Part shown: positions 17,857 to 26,325 of the stretch, piece by piece | How positions within the stretch are numbered: position 1 is the first letter of the stretch | Layout of the letters: each line of letters begins with the position of its first letter | Source of the DNA: Spirochaetales bacterium | GTDB taxonomy: Bacteria > Spirochaetota > Spirochaetia > Sphaerochaetales > Sphaerochaetaceae | DNA: 45,266 bases | Direction of reading: 5' to 3' | Assembly (NCBI GenBank): GCA_018433865.1 | Contig: JAHDQJ010000020.1 | Location: 1-45,266, forward strand | Translations under genes and position numbers: made by a program | The notes under the pieces: generated by a model | The model's input: the letters and a program-made list of their open reading frames with translations, nothing else | Databases searched by the model: none | Told to the model about the DNA's origin: nothing

Positions 17857-19218
17857 GTGGAACTCTATCTTGCATCGCGCCGTATCATCCTGATCTCCTA
17901 TGTGCTGCTTTTTTCGGTCAACCATTTCCTGCAGATACACTTGCTCAGCCTCATCAGCTACTTCCTCCTGTTCCTGATCGTCATCCTCACGCTCCCGGTG
18001 CTCGGAAAAACCAACAGGATCGTCTCGTTGGGGATGGTCTTGGCAGGATCGGCGATCCTTCTGGTCACCGGCACCTCCTTCAGTATCTGGCTCGAAGCGT
18101 TTTCCAGGAATGCAGCCCTCGCGGCCCTCTTGATCACCATCCCGATGCTCAACATTCCCTTCTCCTACGGTGACTACCAGGAACAGATCAAGATGTTCGC
18201 GAAACGTCACGTCCGGTCTCCCTTGATGTTCTGCTTCCTGGCGATGCTACTGTCCCACCTGTTCGGGCTGATCATTCTCGTCGGGGCAATTCCCTTGGTC
18301 TATCATCTGTTCAGTGAGAATGCGAAGCTGTATGGAGCGGAGAAGCAGTTCATCTCGGCGTTGGTCCACGGTCAGGTGTTCGGCGGTTTCTGGTCGCCGG
18401 TGTGGTCCTCGATGATCATCCTCACCGCCGCCCTCAATATCCCGTGGTTGCAGTTCGTGCCCCTGGGAATCGCCATGTCGGTCCTCGCCCTGTTTTCCAG
18501 CATGGTGCGCTGTCGATTCTCACTGAAGCGCAGCCACGCCATCACGTTGGCACGAGAAGACCACGGGAGGGATGACGGCAAGATACTGCTGATGATCGGC
18601 GTGTTGACACTGCTGCCGATCATCCTGATCGTATTGCTCAATTGGCTCACCGGGCTTTCGATCATCACGGTCATCCCGATGGTCTCTATACTGTTTCCCG
18701 TGATCATCGCGGCATTCCAGCGACGGTGGGGTGCCTACCGCAGCGGCATGGGATCGTATGTCAGCACGAGGATACTGGGGGTGAAGAACGAAGTGGTCCT
18801 GCTCACCGCCGCAGGATTCTTCGGCAAGGCCTTGGAGATCGCGAACGTACAGTCGGCGGTCCGTTACCTCATCCCTGAGGGTGCGGCCCAGGTCCCCTAT
18901 CTCGCGATCGTGAGCATCATGGCGGTGTACATCATCACCGCCCACTTCGGATTGCACCCGGTGGTAGCCGGATCAGCGATGGTCGTCTCGCTGGACCCCG
19001 CGGTGATCGGATTGTCCCCTTACATGTTCGGATTCACCCTCATGTGCGGATGGGCGATCGGCATCCTCCTCTCCCCCTTCTCAGCCACGAACATGGTGAC
19101 GGGAGGACTTACTGCCCAACCCTCCTGGAACATCAGTGCGAAGATGCATGGACTCTATGGTCTGGTCCTGTTGTGCGGCATCGCTGCGATCCTGACTATC
19201 CTAGCCAGGTTCCTATAG
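17857..19218 (+). CDS. Polytopic membrane protein, putative ion-transporter-superfamily permease
   Basis: This 453-residue, highly hydrophobic protein has about twelve predicted membrane segments. The GTG start follows TGGGGG at fair spacing. Late motifs such as TAHFGLHPVVAGSAM and LLSPFSATNMVTGG (about 420) resemble re-entrant signatures of ion-transporter-superfamily carriers (compare the DUF401 protein at 8221). I cannot assign a family. It has its own promoter and converges on the TspO-like gene with one base between stops. Confidence 0.7.
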   Translation: MELYLASRRIILISYVLLFSVNHFLQIHLLSLISYFLLFLIVILTLPVLGKTNRIVSLGMVLAGSAILLVTGTSFSIWLEAFSRNAALAALLITIPMLNIPFSYGDYQEQIKMFAKRHVRSPLMFCFLAMLLSHLFGLIILVGAIPLVYHLFSENAKLYGAEKQFISALVHGQVFGGFWSPVWSSMIILTAALNIPWLQFVPLGIAMSVLALFSSMVRCRFSLKRSHAITLAREDHGRDDGKILLMIGVLTLLPIILIVLLNWLTGLSIITVIPMVSILFPVIIAAFQRRWGAYRSGMGSYVSTRILGVKNEVVLLTAAGFFGKALEIANVQSAVRYLIPEGAAQVPYLAIVSIMAVYIITAHFGLHPVVAGSAMVVSLDPAVIGLSPYMFGFTLMCGWAIGILLSPFSATNMVTGGLTAQPSWNISAKMHGLYGLVLLCGIAAILTILARFL

Positions 19219-19219
19219 C

Positions 19220-20020
19220 TCAGCACCCGTCCTTCGCGACCTTCCTTCCCTTCACGATCAGCTGGACAGCCACGGCCACACCGAGGACGATCATTCCGAC
19301 GAGTGCGGTCAGTACGATCGGCGAAGCCGATTCGGGTCCGACAGTCGAACGTTTCAGATAGATGCCATAGAGGGCCCATATGCCGACCGCTGCGAACCAG
19401 ATGTCACCGGAGATGATGATCGCCAGCAGGTTGATCGCGATGGCCGCACCCAACACCGCCACGGTCCAGAACACTTCCGAAAGTCCGAAACGATCCCACT
19501 GCATGGTCACCAACAAGCTGGTGATGTTCGCGATGGTGGCTACGGTGATCCAACCGAGGTAGATGCTCACCGGCAAGGAGACCGCTGCCCGGAACCCGAG
19601 CGAACACTCGTTTCCCCTCGTCTTGCCATACATGAGCATCAACGCTCCGAGAAGGAAAAGCATCACGATGAGCGACAGGGCGATCAACTGCCAGTGCCAG
19701 GCGATGATCCAGAGCGCGTTCGCCACACAGGAGACGATGAACCAGGGGCCGAGCTTCCGTACCGCAGTATCCTGTGCATCATGCTTCCACCCGTTCACCG
19801 CCTGGTAGATGGCGAACACGACCAGCAGGAGGTAGATCGGACCCCAGATGGCGAACGTGAGTCCCGCGGGGACGAAGAGGTTGGGGATTGCATCGGAGAG
19901 TGATCCTGTGGTCATGCCGTTGAGCGGCAGGGCATTGGCCAGGGCGTTGACGACGATGGTCGCCACGAGCGCGACGATGTTGAGCACGATCAGCAGGCGT
20001 TGCGGATTCTTTCCTTCCAT
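19220..20020 (-). CDS. TspO/MBR-related tryptophan-rich membrane protein
   Basis: This 266-residue protein has about seven membrane segments. FVPAGLTFAIWGPIYLLLV (about 49-67) is the characteristic motif of bacterial TspO-like proteins, and conserved tryptophans recur in ALWIIAWHW and IYLGWITVA. It is longer than classical five-helix TspO (about 160 residues), as in other tryptophan-rich sensory homologues. TspO proteins bind porphyrins and affect stress signalling; a role here is only inferred. AGGAGGATACTCC precedes the ATG. Confidence 0.82.
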   Translation of the reverse strand: MEGKNPQRLLIVLNIVALVATIVVNALANALPLNGMTTGSLSDAIPNLFVPAGLTFAIWGPIYLLLVVFAIYQAVNGWKHDAQDTAVRKLGPWFIVSCVANALWIIAWHWQLIALSLIVMLFLLGALMLMYGKTRGNECSLGFRAAVSLPVSIYLGWITVATIANITSLLVTMQWDRFGLSEVFWTVAVLGAAIAINLLAIIISGDIWFAAVGIWALYGIYLKRSTVGPESASPIVLTALVGMIVLGVAVAVQLIVKGRKVAKDGC

Positions 20021-20041
20021 GGAGTATCCTCCTGTAATCCC

Positions 20042-20069
20042 ATGATAGCCATTTGACAGGGAAAGGCAA
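20042..20069 (-). promoter_or_regulatory. Promoter of the TspO-like gene
   Basis: Read on the minus strand: TTGCCT (20069-20064), a 16-base spacer and TATCAT (20047-20042), about 20 bases before the start codon. Confidence 0.5.
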
Positions 20070-20089
20070 GAGAAACCGCACGGGAAGGC

Positions 20090-20626
20090 TTACTGCATCG
20101 TACGGTTCATGTCGACGATCGCATCGATTTCCTGTTTCGGAGTCATTGCTGCCAAGGCCCACGCGATGATCAGGATACCGGGGATGTTCAGTGCCAGACG
20201 GGTGAGCGCGAACCGGGAACCGAGAGATTGCATCTCAAAGAGGAACATCGGGATCTTGGTGGTGGACCATGCGCCGAGAAAGATGAGGATGTTGGAGAAC
20301 TTGACCCCTTTCTTCATGAATACGCTGGCTACGGGAAAAGCACCGTAGAGAGGTCCGGCGGCAGCGGACCCGAGCAAAAGCGCGAGTACGACACCCTTTG
20401 CTCCCGAACCTTCGCCCATGAACCGGATCATGATCTCACGGGGAATCCACACGTCCAACAGACCGAGCAACACGAAGATCGGCGGCAGGATCAGCAGCAT
20501 CTCCTTGATCGTATACCCGGCCTTCGAAAATGCGGCAGAACCGAGTTCACGGTTGAAAAGGAACAGGATGCCCATCAGGATGAGGACCACGAGAAATCCA
20601 CGATAGCGTCTGAACAACTGTTTCAT
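20090..20626 (-). CDS. ArsP-type permease, C-terminal half protein
   Basis: This 178-residue membrane protein has about five segments. PREIMIRFMGEGSGAKGVVLALLLGSAAAGPLYGAFPVA resembles the core repeat of the DUF318/ArsP permease family (shown here only as a recognised pattern around residues 60-100). It corresponds to one half of a full-length ArsP. The start overlaps the stop of the upstream half by ATGA, so the two are translationally coupled and probably form a heterodimer. Members export organoarsenicals or related compounds, or are uncharacterised. Confidence 0.75.
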   Translation of the reverse strand: MKQLFRRYRGFLVVLILMGILFLFNRELGSAAFSKAGYTIKEMLLILPPIFVLLGLLDVWIPREIMIRFMGEGSGAKGVVLALLLGSAAAGPLYGAFPVASVFMKKGVKFSNILIFLGAWSTTKIPMFLFEMQSLGSRFALTRLALNIPGILIIAWALAAMTPKQEIDAIVDMNRTMQ

Positions 20627-21108
20627 AGCTCCCCCATCACCATACCGATCACCAGGGCGACGATGACGGAGAAGAGGAAAGCCAAAAGATTCCTCCCGAC
20701 AGTCAGCCTGAGTCCGAAATACTTGCGTTCCACGGGGATCGTCACCACTCCAACCATCATCAGCGAGGAGATGAACGCACCGATTTGCATGTAGCCCGCC
20801 CCTCCTTGCAGGAGCATCGCAGCGGTCGGGAACGCGACGAATCCGGGAATCAGGGTGATCGATCCGACAATCAGGGAGATCAGGAGGCCCCAGAGTCCCG
20901 AATCCTTGCCGATCACCGCGGAAATGGCTTGGGGGTTCAACAGTGCGAGCAAGAGCCCGACGAGGAGGATCACCACCAAGAATTCAGGGAGAATATGCTC
21001 CAAGGCTTTCCATGCCTTTCTCAAGGCCTGGACGGTTTTCTTGCGATCCTTGACGAATGAGATGATCAGCAACAATGCGGTCACCCCGTACAGCACCATG
21101 GTACTCAT
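20623..21108 (-). CDS. ArsP-type permease, N-terminal half protein
   Basis: This 161-residue membrane protein has about five segments. LIVGSITLIPGFVAFPTAAMLLQGGAG (around residues 79-105) is the family repeat that mirrors the downstream protein. GGAGG nine bases before the ATG at 21108 decides the start; the longer in-frame ORF includes the promoter region. It is the first gene of a two-gene unit downstream of the rhamnose operon, with its own extended -10. Confidence 0.75.
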   Translation of the reverse strand: MSTMVLYGVTALLLIISFVKDRKKTVQALRKAWKALEHILPEFLVVILLVGLLLALLNPQAISAVIGKDSGLWGLLISLIVGSITLIPGFVAFPTAAMLLQGGAGYMQIGAFISSLMMVGVVTIPVERKYFGLRLTVGRNLLAFLFSVIVALVIGMVMGEL

Positions 21109-21118
21109 GCACCCGACC

Positions 21119-21142
21119 TCCACCGGTGGACGCATGATACCA
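21119..21142 (-). promoter_or_regulatory. Extended -10 and 12-bp palindrome before the split permease
   Basis: On the minus strand TGG-TATCAT (-10 at 21139-21134) is followed by the perfect palindrome TCCACCGGTGGA (21119-21130), just at the expected transcript start. The placement suggests a repressor site. Confidence 0.4.
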
Positions 21143-21191
21143 TATCAGAAGAAGATGATGTGTGACATTCGTAACACTTCCGGCTGGACGC

Positions 21192-21512
21192 TCAATCCAT
21201 GTGGAACATTTCCCGCAATTCGACCGACACGGGAGAGAGATCGCCGTTCGTCTCCATCAGGGGAGCCATGTAGGCCCACCACCGCTTCACGATCTCCGTC
21301 TCGCCCAGGGACTGGGAACCGCCGCTCCCGCGCGTTTTCTGGAATGCGAAGAGCCTGTTCGTCTCACGGTCGAGGTAGATGGAATAATCATACACTCCGC
21401 TCTCGGAGAGCAACTGTTTCAGTTCCGGCCAGATCTCACGGTGACGTTTCTCGTACTCCGCTTCGCATCCCGGCTTCAGTTTCATGACGAATGCCTGCCT
21501 CTGTCCTTCCAT
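21192..21512 (-). CDS. rhaM: L-rhamnose mutarotase
   Basis: This 106-residue protein has the RhaM/RhaU signatures YEKRHREIWPEL (His24) and WWAYMAPLMETN. It interconverts alpha- and beta-L-rhamnopyranose, supplying the anomer used by the isomerase. The ATG at 21512 follows AGGGG at good spacing; a GTG three codons upstream is too close to that site. It is the last gene of the rhamnose operon, 11 bases after the permease. Confidence 0.92.
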   Translation of the reverse strand: MEGQRQAFVMKLKPGCEAEYEKRHREIWPELKQLLSESGVYDYSIYLDRETNRLFAFQKTRGSGGSQSLGETEIVKRWWAYMAPLMETNGDLSPVSVELREMFHMD

Positions 21513-21523
21513 GTGCTGCACCC

Positions 21524-22585
21524 CTAGGCCTTTGTCGCTTGCAGCGCCGCTTCGGCTTGCTGGCGCCTCAGCTTGCGATTGTTCTTGTAGGTATCGAGCA
21601 ACCGTGGTAGCAGGACCGCGATGATGAGCAGTGTGCCGATCACGATTGTCATGATGGTTCCGCTCAGCTTCAACAATCCCATGCCGAATTTCAGGTATCC
21701 GACGAGGAACGAGGCGATCACCACCCCATACATCGTCCCCTTGCCTCCGTTGATCGACACGCCGCCGAGCACGACCAGCGTGATGACCTCGAGGTCCCAG
21801 CTGGTGGCGATGTTCGAGCGTGCGCTAAGGATCCTGCTGGTAAGGAGGATTCCTGCAAGGCCGCTGAACAATCCCATGAGCGTATAGTTGATGATACGCA
21901 CCTGCTTGACCTTGATACCGGAGAAGCGGGCAGCCTCGGGAGCACTGCCGATCGCATAGAGCCGCCGTCCGTATGCACTTTTGTGGAGAATGAACCCCAT
22001 CACGATCGCAAGCACGAGATACAGCACCAGCTCGAAGGGAATCACCGTCTGGCCGATGAAGTCTTGTCCGAAGAATCCGAAACCTTTCGGGTAGCTGGTC
22101 ATCGCACGTTCCTCGAGCGCGGCTTGCGCGATGCCCCGGTAGATAGACTGGGTCGCCAATGTCACGGCGATCGCAGGCATGTTGAAGCCGGTGATGAGCA
22201 ATCCGTTGATCAGTCCCGCCGCGGTGCCGACGGCGAGACCGATGGCGAACAGCCCGACTGTCCCGACACCCGCCGCACTCGCCGTACCGATCGCGTAGGC
22301 ACTGAGTGCGATGATGGATGCGATCGAGATGTCGATGTCCCCGCACATGATGATGTAGATCATCGGCAGTGCCATGATCGCTTTCTCGGAGAACTGGAAC
22401 GTGGCGTTCATCAGGTTGAAGTAATCGAGGAAATAGGGACTGAGGTTGGAGAAGAACACGACCATCAGCACGAAGATGATGCCGAGGAGCACCTCCCACT
22501 TTGTGAAGAGCTCGGTGAGCGAGTGACGCCACCCGCGTTCCTCTATCAGCCTGGTCTTTGCGACAAGATCACGTTGTTCGGCCAT
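21524..22585 (-). CDS. rhaQ: Rhamnose ABC transporter permease
   Basis: This 353-residue permease of the ribose/rhamnose ABC type has about ten membrane segments. The cytoplasmic motif GRRLYAIGSAPEAARFSGIK (about 218-237) is the coupling loop that contacts the ATPase. GGVSINGGKGTMYGV is the family's conserved late segment. Its ATG overlaps the upstream stop as TAATG, and GGAGG lies inside the end of that gene, so translation is coupled. Confidence 0.88.
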   Translation of the reverse strand: MAEQRDLVAKTRLIEERGWRHSLTELFTKWEVLLGIIFVLMVVFFSNLSPYFLDYFNLMNATFQFSEKAIMALPMIYIIMCGDIDISIASIIALSAYAIGTASAAGVGTVGLFAIGLAVGTAAGLINGLLITGFNMPAIAVTLATQSIYRGIAQAALEERAMTSYPKGFGFFGQDFIGQTVIPFELVLYLVLAIVMGFILHKSAYGRRLYAIGSAPEAARFSGIKVKQVRIINYTLMGLFSGLAGILLTSRILSARSNIATSWDLEVITLVVLGGVSINGGKGTMYGVVIASFLVGYLKFGMGLLKLSGTIMTIVIGTLLIIAVLLPRLLDTYKNNRKLRRQQAEAALQATKA

Positions 22586-23616
22586 TATCGTGCCCTCCGT
22601 TGTGCAAGGAGCTTGCGGGTCTTGCGTTGGTCTACGACCGTATTGATGATGAGCGCCAGCAGCACGACCATCCCCTGCACCAATGTCTGGTAGAAGGTGG
22701 AGAGATAGACGACCGGCAATGCATTGTTGAGGACGCCGAGGAAGAGTGCCCCGAGGACCACTCCGGGAATTGCTCCCGCACCGCCGGCGAAGTTCACACC
22801 GCCGAGCACACAGGCCGCGACCGCCTGCATCTCGAATCCGGTGGCCATCTCGTTCACCGCGGAGGCGTACCGTGCGGTCCACAACGAACCGGCGAAACCG
22901 AAGAGCGTTCCGGAAATGACGAACACCATGAAACGGGTGCGTTTCTCATTTACGCCGACGAATTTCGCCGCGGTGGCATTCCCTCCGATCGCGTATATCT
23001 CACGTCCCGGACGGGTGTGGCGGCTGAAATAGTAAGTCAGTGCGATCACGATCACCGCCATCCAGATCAATGCGGAGATACCCAGGAATGTACGCCGGGG
23101 GAATCCGATGAAGGTGGTGGTCATCTCATGCGCGGTCACCCAGGTACCCTTGCTCAGCACGAAGGTCATTCCCCGGTAGATGCTCATCGTCCCGAGCGTC
23201 GTGATGATCGGTGGGATCTTCCCATAAGCGACCAACAATCCGTTGAGCGAACCCATCGCCGCTCCGATCCCGATGCCGAGCAGGAGGATGAGGACAACGG
23301 GGACATTCGGATATGCCTCGTTGAGCATGCCGCTCGCCATCCCGCTGAATGCGATGATCGAACCGACGGTCAGGTCGATGCCGTTCGAAAGGATGACGAA
23401 GAACTCACCGATCGCAACGATCGACAGGATCGATATGTCGTTGAGGATCCTGTTGATGTTGTCCAACGAGAGGAACTGCGGGCTCCTGGCGACAATCGGG
23501 ACCAGCATGATCGCCAGAAGGATCACCAGGCTTGCCTCACGCCGGTCAAGCAGGATCTTCACGATGCGTTGCAGCAACGGCTCGCTCGGTGTTCGTTTCA
23601 CTTGGCTCTCACGCAC
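22585..23616 (-). CDS. rhaP: Rhamnose ABC transporter permease
   Basis: This 343-residue membrane permease, paralogous to its neighbour, has the coupling motif GREIYAIGGNATAAKFVG and GGVNFAGGAGAIPGVV. The GTG start at 23616 is preceded by AAGGAGG six bases upstream and overlaps the last codons of the ATPase gene by eight bases. Together with the second permease it forms the membrane channel of the importer. Confidence 0.88.
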   Translation of the reverse strand: MRESQVKRTPSEPLLQRIVKILLDRREASLVILLAIMLVPIVARSPQFLSLDNINRILNDISILSIVAIGEFFVILSNGIDLTVGSIIAFSGMASGMLNEAYPNVPVVLILLLGIGIGAAMGSLNGLLVAYGKIPPIITTLGTMSIYRGMTFVLSKGTWVTAHEMTTTFIGFPRRTFLGISALIWMAVIVIALTYYFSRHTRPGREIYAIGGNATAAKFVGVNEKRTRFMVFVISGTLFGFAGSLWTARYASAVNEMATGFEMQAVAACVLGGVNFAGGAGAIPGVVLGALFLGVLNNALPVVYLSTFYQTLVQGMVVLLALIINTVVDQRKTRKLLAQRRAR

Positions 23617-25120
23617 GACGCGCCTCCTTCGTCTCTCCCAGGGCGGCACGCATGATAGCCTCCTCCTGCAGTTCCTCCCGTTCGAAGATCGCCGTCACAT
23701 CACCTTCGTGCATGACCACCACACGATCCGACATCCCGAGGATCTCCGGCAATTCGCTGGACACCAGCATCACGGCGATGCCCTGCGAAGCCATCTCGGA
23801 GACGAATTCATGGACCGCGGCCTTCGTGGCGACATCGATTCCTTTCGTCGGCTCATCGAGGATCAGGATGCGCGGATTGGTGCCGATCCACTTGGCGAGG
23901 ACCACTTTCTGTTGGTTGCCTCCGCTCAGGGTATCGGCATCCACATGCCATCCCGCGGCCTTGATCTCCATCTTCTCGCCATAGGTCCTGGTCACCTCCA
24001 GTTCCCGCTTCGCATTCGTGATTCCCATCTTGCACAGCGAATCGAGCTGGACGATGGTGATGTTGTTCCCGATGCTCATCGAGAGGATCACACCCTGTCT
24101 CTGGCGATCCTCCGGGACAAAGCCGATCCCTTTCGCCATCGCCTCATGCGGTCCCTTCGGGACGAACGGTTTGCCGTCGATCCGAACGGTCCCGCCACTG
24201 CGCCGGTCGATGCCGAAGATTGTCCGCATGACCTCGCTGCGACCGGCTCCGACCAAGCCGAAGAACCCGAGGATCTCTCCCTTGTGCAGGGAGAACGATA
24301 CGTCCTGGAACGCGCCGAGCTGGCTCAGGTTCTCCACCGTGAGTATCTCCTCGCCGATCTTCGGATCTTTCTTCGGGAACATGTGGTCGATGTTCCGGCC
24401 GATCATCATCCTGATGATCCGGTCGGTGGTCGTATCCTTGATGAACCCCTCGCCGATGTACTGTCCGTCGCGCAGGACGGTGAAGTAGTCGCAAATCTGG
24501 AAAATTTCCTCGAACTTGTGGCTGATGAAGATGATCGCCCTTCCCTCTGCGCGCAACTGGCGAACGATCCGGTAGAGATCCTCGACCTCTCGGGTCGTCA
24601 ACGCGCTGGTCGGTTCATCCATGATCACGATCTTCGCATGCAGCGAGAGCGCCTTGGCGATCTCGACCATGTGCCGCTGGGCGACGCTGAGGTTCTTCAC
24701 CAGCGTATCGCCATCGATGGGCAGCTCAAGCTGGTCAAGAAGTTCGCGCGTGCGCTCGCGCATCCCTTTCCAATCCAATCTCTTGGTCTTCGGGTGTCGC
24801 AAGTGGTGCCCCATGAAGATGTTCTCGGTGACACTCAGCTCAAGGAACATCGAAGCCTCCTGGTGGATGGCCACGATCCCCGCATGCTGCGCGTCCAGGG
24901 CATTCTTGAAGGCCAATTCGCGACCTTCCATGGTGATCGTCCCTCCGGTGGGGAAATAGACACCGGTGAGGATCTTCACCAATGTTGACTTTCCCGCTCC
25001 GTTCTCCCCGATCAAGGCATGGACCTCTCCGGCCCGTACAGTGAGATGCACGTTGTCCAATGCCTTGATGCCGGGGAAGAACTTGGTGAGGTCGCGTATC
25101 GTCAATAGCGTCTCTGCCAC
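23609..25120 (-). CDS. rhaT: Rhamnose ABC transporter ATP-binding protein
   Basis: This 503-residue protein is a tandem ATPase. Domain 1 has GENGAGKSTLVK (Walker A), LSVAQRHMVEIAKAL and VIMDEPTSALT. Domain 2 has a degenerate Walker A (GLVGAGRSEVMR), the signature LSGGNQQKVVLAKW, and LILDEPTKGID. This arrangement is typical of the ribose/rhamnose/AI-2 class. The GTG start after GAGAGGAG removes about 80 unlikely residues of the longest frame. It lies 124 bases after the binding-protein gene, with a hairpin between. Confidence 0.9.
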   Translation of the reverse strand: MAETLLTIRDLTKFFPGIKALDNVHLTVRAGEVHALIGENGAGKSTLVKILTGVYFPTGGTITMEGRELAFKNALDAQHAGIVAIHQEASMFLELSVTENIFMGHHLRHPKTKRLDWKGMRERTRELLDQLELPIDGDTLVKNLSVAQRHMVEIAKALSLHAKIVIMDEPTSALTTREVEDLYRIVRQLRAEGRAIIFISHKFEEIFQICDYFTVLRDGQYIGEGFIKDTTTDRIIRMMIGRNIDHMFPKKDPKIGEEILTVENLSQLGAFQDVSFSLHKGEILGFFGLVGAGRSEVMRTIFGIDRRSGGTVRIDGKPFVPKGPHEAMAKGIGFVPEDRQRQGVILSMSIGNNITIVQLDSLCKMGITNAKRELEVTRTYGEKMEIKAAGWHVDADTLSGGNQQKVVLAKWIGTNPRILILDEPTKGIDVATKAAVHEFVSEMASQGIAVMLVSSELPEILGMSDRVVVMHEGDVTAIFEREELQEEAIMRAALGETKEARRA

Positions 25121-25199
25121 AATTTGTTCTCCTCTCTGGTCGAAAATCCTGACGGATGCGAATGCAATTGTCCATCCCCCACCCCTGCGAAGGGTGATG

Positions 25200-25227
25200 G
25201 AAAGACAACCGACGCACGGGGCGTCGG
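25200..25227 (-). terminator. Hairpin between binding-protein and ATPase genes
   Basis: On the minus strand CCGACGC (25227-25221), a five-base loop and GCGTCGG (25215-25209) are followed by TTGTCTTT. It sits about 20 bases after the binding-protein stop. A leaky terminator or mRNA-stabilising hairpin here would keep the binding protein at a higher level than the membrane parts. Confidence 0.65.
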
Positions 25228-25244
25228 CCGTCTTCGCGATGCGT

Positions 25245-26258
25245 TTAGAAAATCGCGGCGAACTGTTCGATGTTCTCCTTGTTGAAGACGAACGGGGTGC
25301 CCATGACGGCGACACCGTTGGCTTCGACAACGACCTTGCCCATCTTGCCTGCGTCGAAGGAATCACCGACCTTGCCGGCCACCTTGCCGGTGATCAGGGA
25401 CTCGAGGATGTAGGTGGAGGTGTAACCGAGGTCGATCGGATTCCACAGGGCCATCTGTCCGACAGTCCCATCGAGGATGTACCCCTTCATCTCCGAGGGG
25501 AGACCGAGACCGGTAACCTGGACGACACCGGACTTGCCCTCATCCTTGACAGCCTGGGCGGTTGCGAGCAGACCCACGGTGGTCGGGCAGATGATGACCT
25601 TCAGGTTGGGATACTTGTTCATCAGGGCGACCGCCTCGCGGTAGCTCTTGTCCGGAGCATCATCACCATAGACGACTTCGACGAGCTTCATGTTGGCATA
25701 CTTGGCATCCTTGATCTCTTCCTTCATCCAGCGGATCCAGGCGTTCTGGTTGGTTGCCTGGGCGGAAGCGGAGAGGACGGCCACATCACCGGCATTCTTG
25801 GCAAGCTCTGCGGCAAGCTGGACCTGCTGGCGTCCGATCAGCTCTTCCTTGGAGGGGACGAGGTCGACGATCCGTCCGCCTTCGTTGATGCCGGAGTCGA
25901 AGGAGATGACCTTGATACCGGCAGCCATGGCCTTCTTCGTCACGGGAATCAGCGCATCAGCGTCGTTGGCGCTGATGGCGATGCCGTCGACGCGCTGGGC
26001 AATAAGCGTCTCGATGATCTCGATCTGGCCTTCGGCGGTAGTCTGGACAGGACCCATGTAGGTCGTATTGATGTTGCCAAGCTCAGTGGCTGCCTGCTGG
26101 CTACCTTTGAAACATGCATCGAAGAATCCGTTCCCCATGCTCTTCACCAGGATGACGATGTCATACGTCTCCTTGGCGGGAGCTTCCTGCGCGCCCTGTG
26201 CGAACACCATGGTACCCGCCATCAGCGCAATGAGCAAAAACACAGCAACTCTTTTCAT
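25245..26258 (-). CDS. rhaS: Rhamnose ABC transporter substrate-binding protein
   Basis: This 337-residue periplasmic sugar-binding protein of the ribose/AI-2 class has a signal peptide (cleavage likely after Ala20, MVFA-QG). The two-lobed fold is visible through VKSMGNGFFDACFKGSQQAA at the N-lobe, VDGIAISANDADALIPV, and VTGLGLPSEMKGYILDG in the C-lobe. The context (isomerase, aldolase and mutarotase in one operon) points to L-rhamnose. AAAGGAG precedes the ATG. Note that rhaS is also used for an unrelated regulator. Confidence 0.9.
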   Translation of the reverse strand: MKRVAVFLLIALMAGTMVFAQGAQEAPAKETYDIVILVKSMGNGFFDACFKGSQQAATELGNINTTYMGPVQTTAEGQIEIIETLIAQRVDGIAISANDADALIPVTKKAMAAGIKVISFDSGINEGGRIVDLVPSKEELIGRQQVQLAAELAKNAGDVAVLSASAQATNQNAWIRWMKEEIKDAKYANMKLVEVVYGDDAPDKSYREAVALMNKYPNLKVIICPTTVGLLATAQAVKDEGKSGVVQVTGLGLPSEMKGYILDGTVGQMALWNPIDLGYTSTYILESLITGKVAGKVGDSFDAGKMGKVVVEANGVAVMGTPFVFNKENIEQFAAIF

Positions 26259-26325
26259 GAGTGTACTCCTTTTCCGGTTCTACCGGTATGAACTATATGA
26301 TTCCAAAACCCAACGGGTCCGGAGA

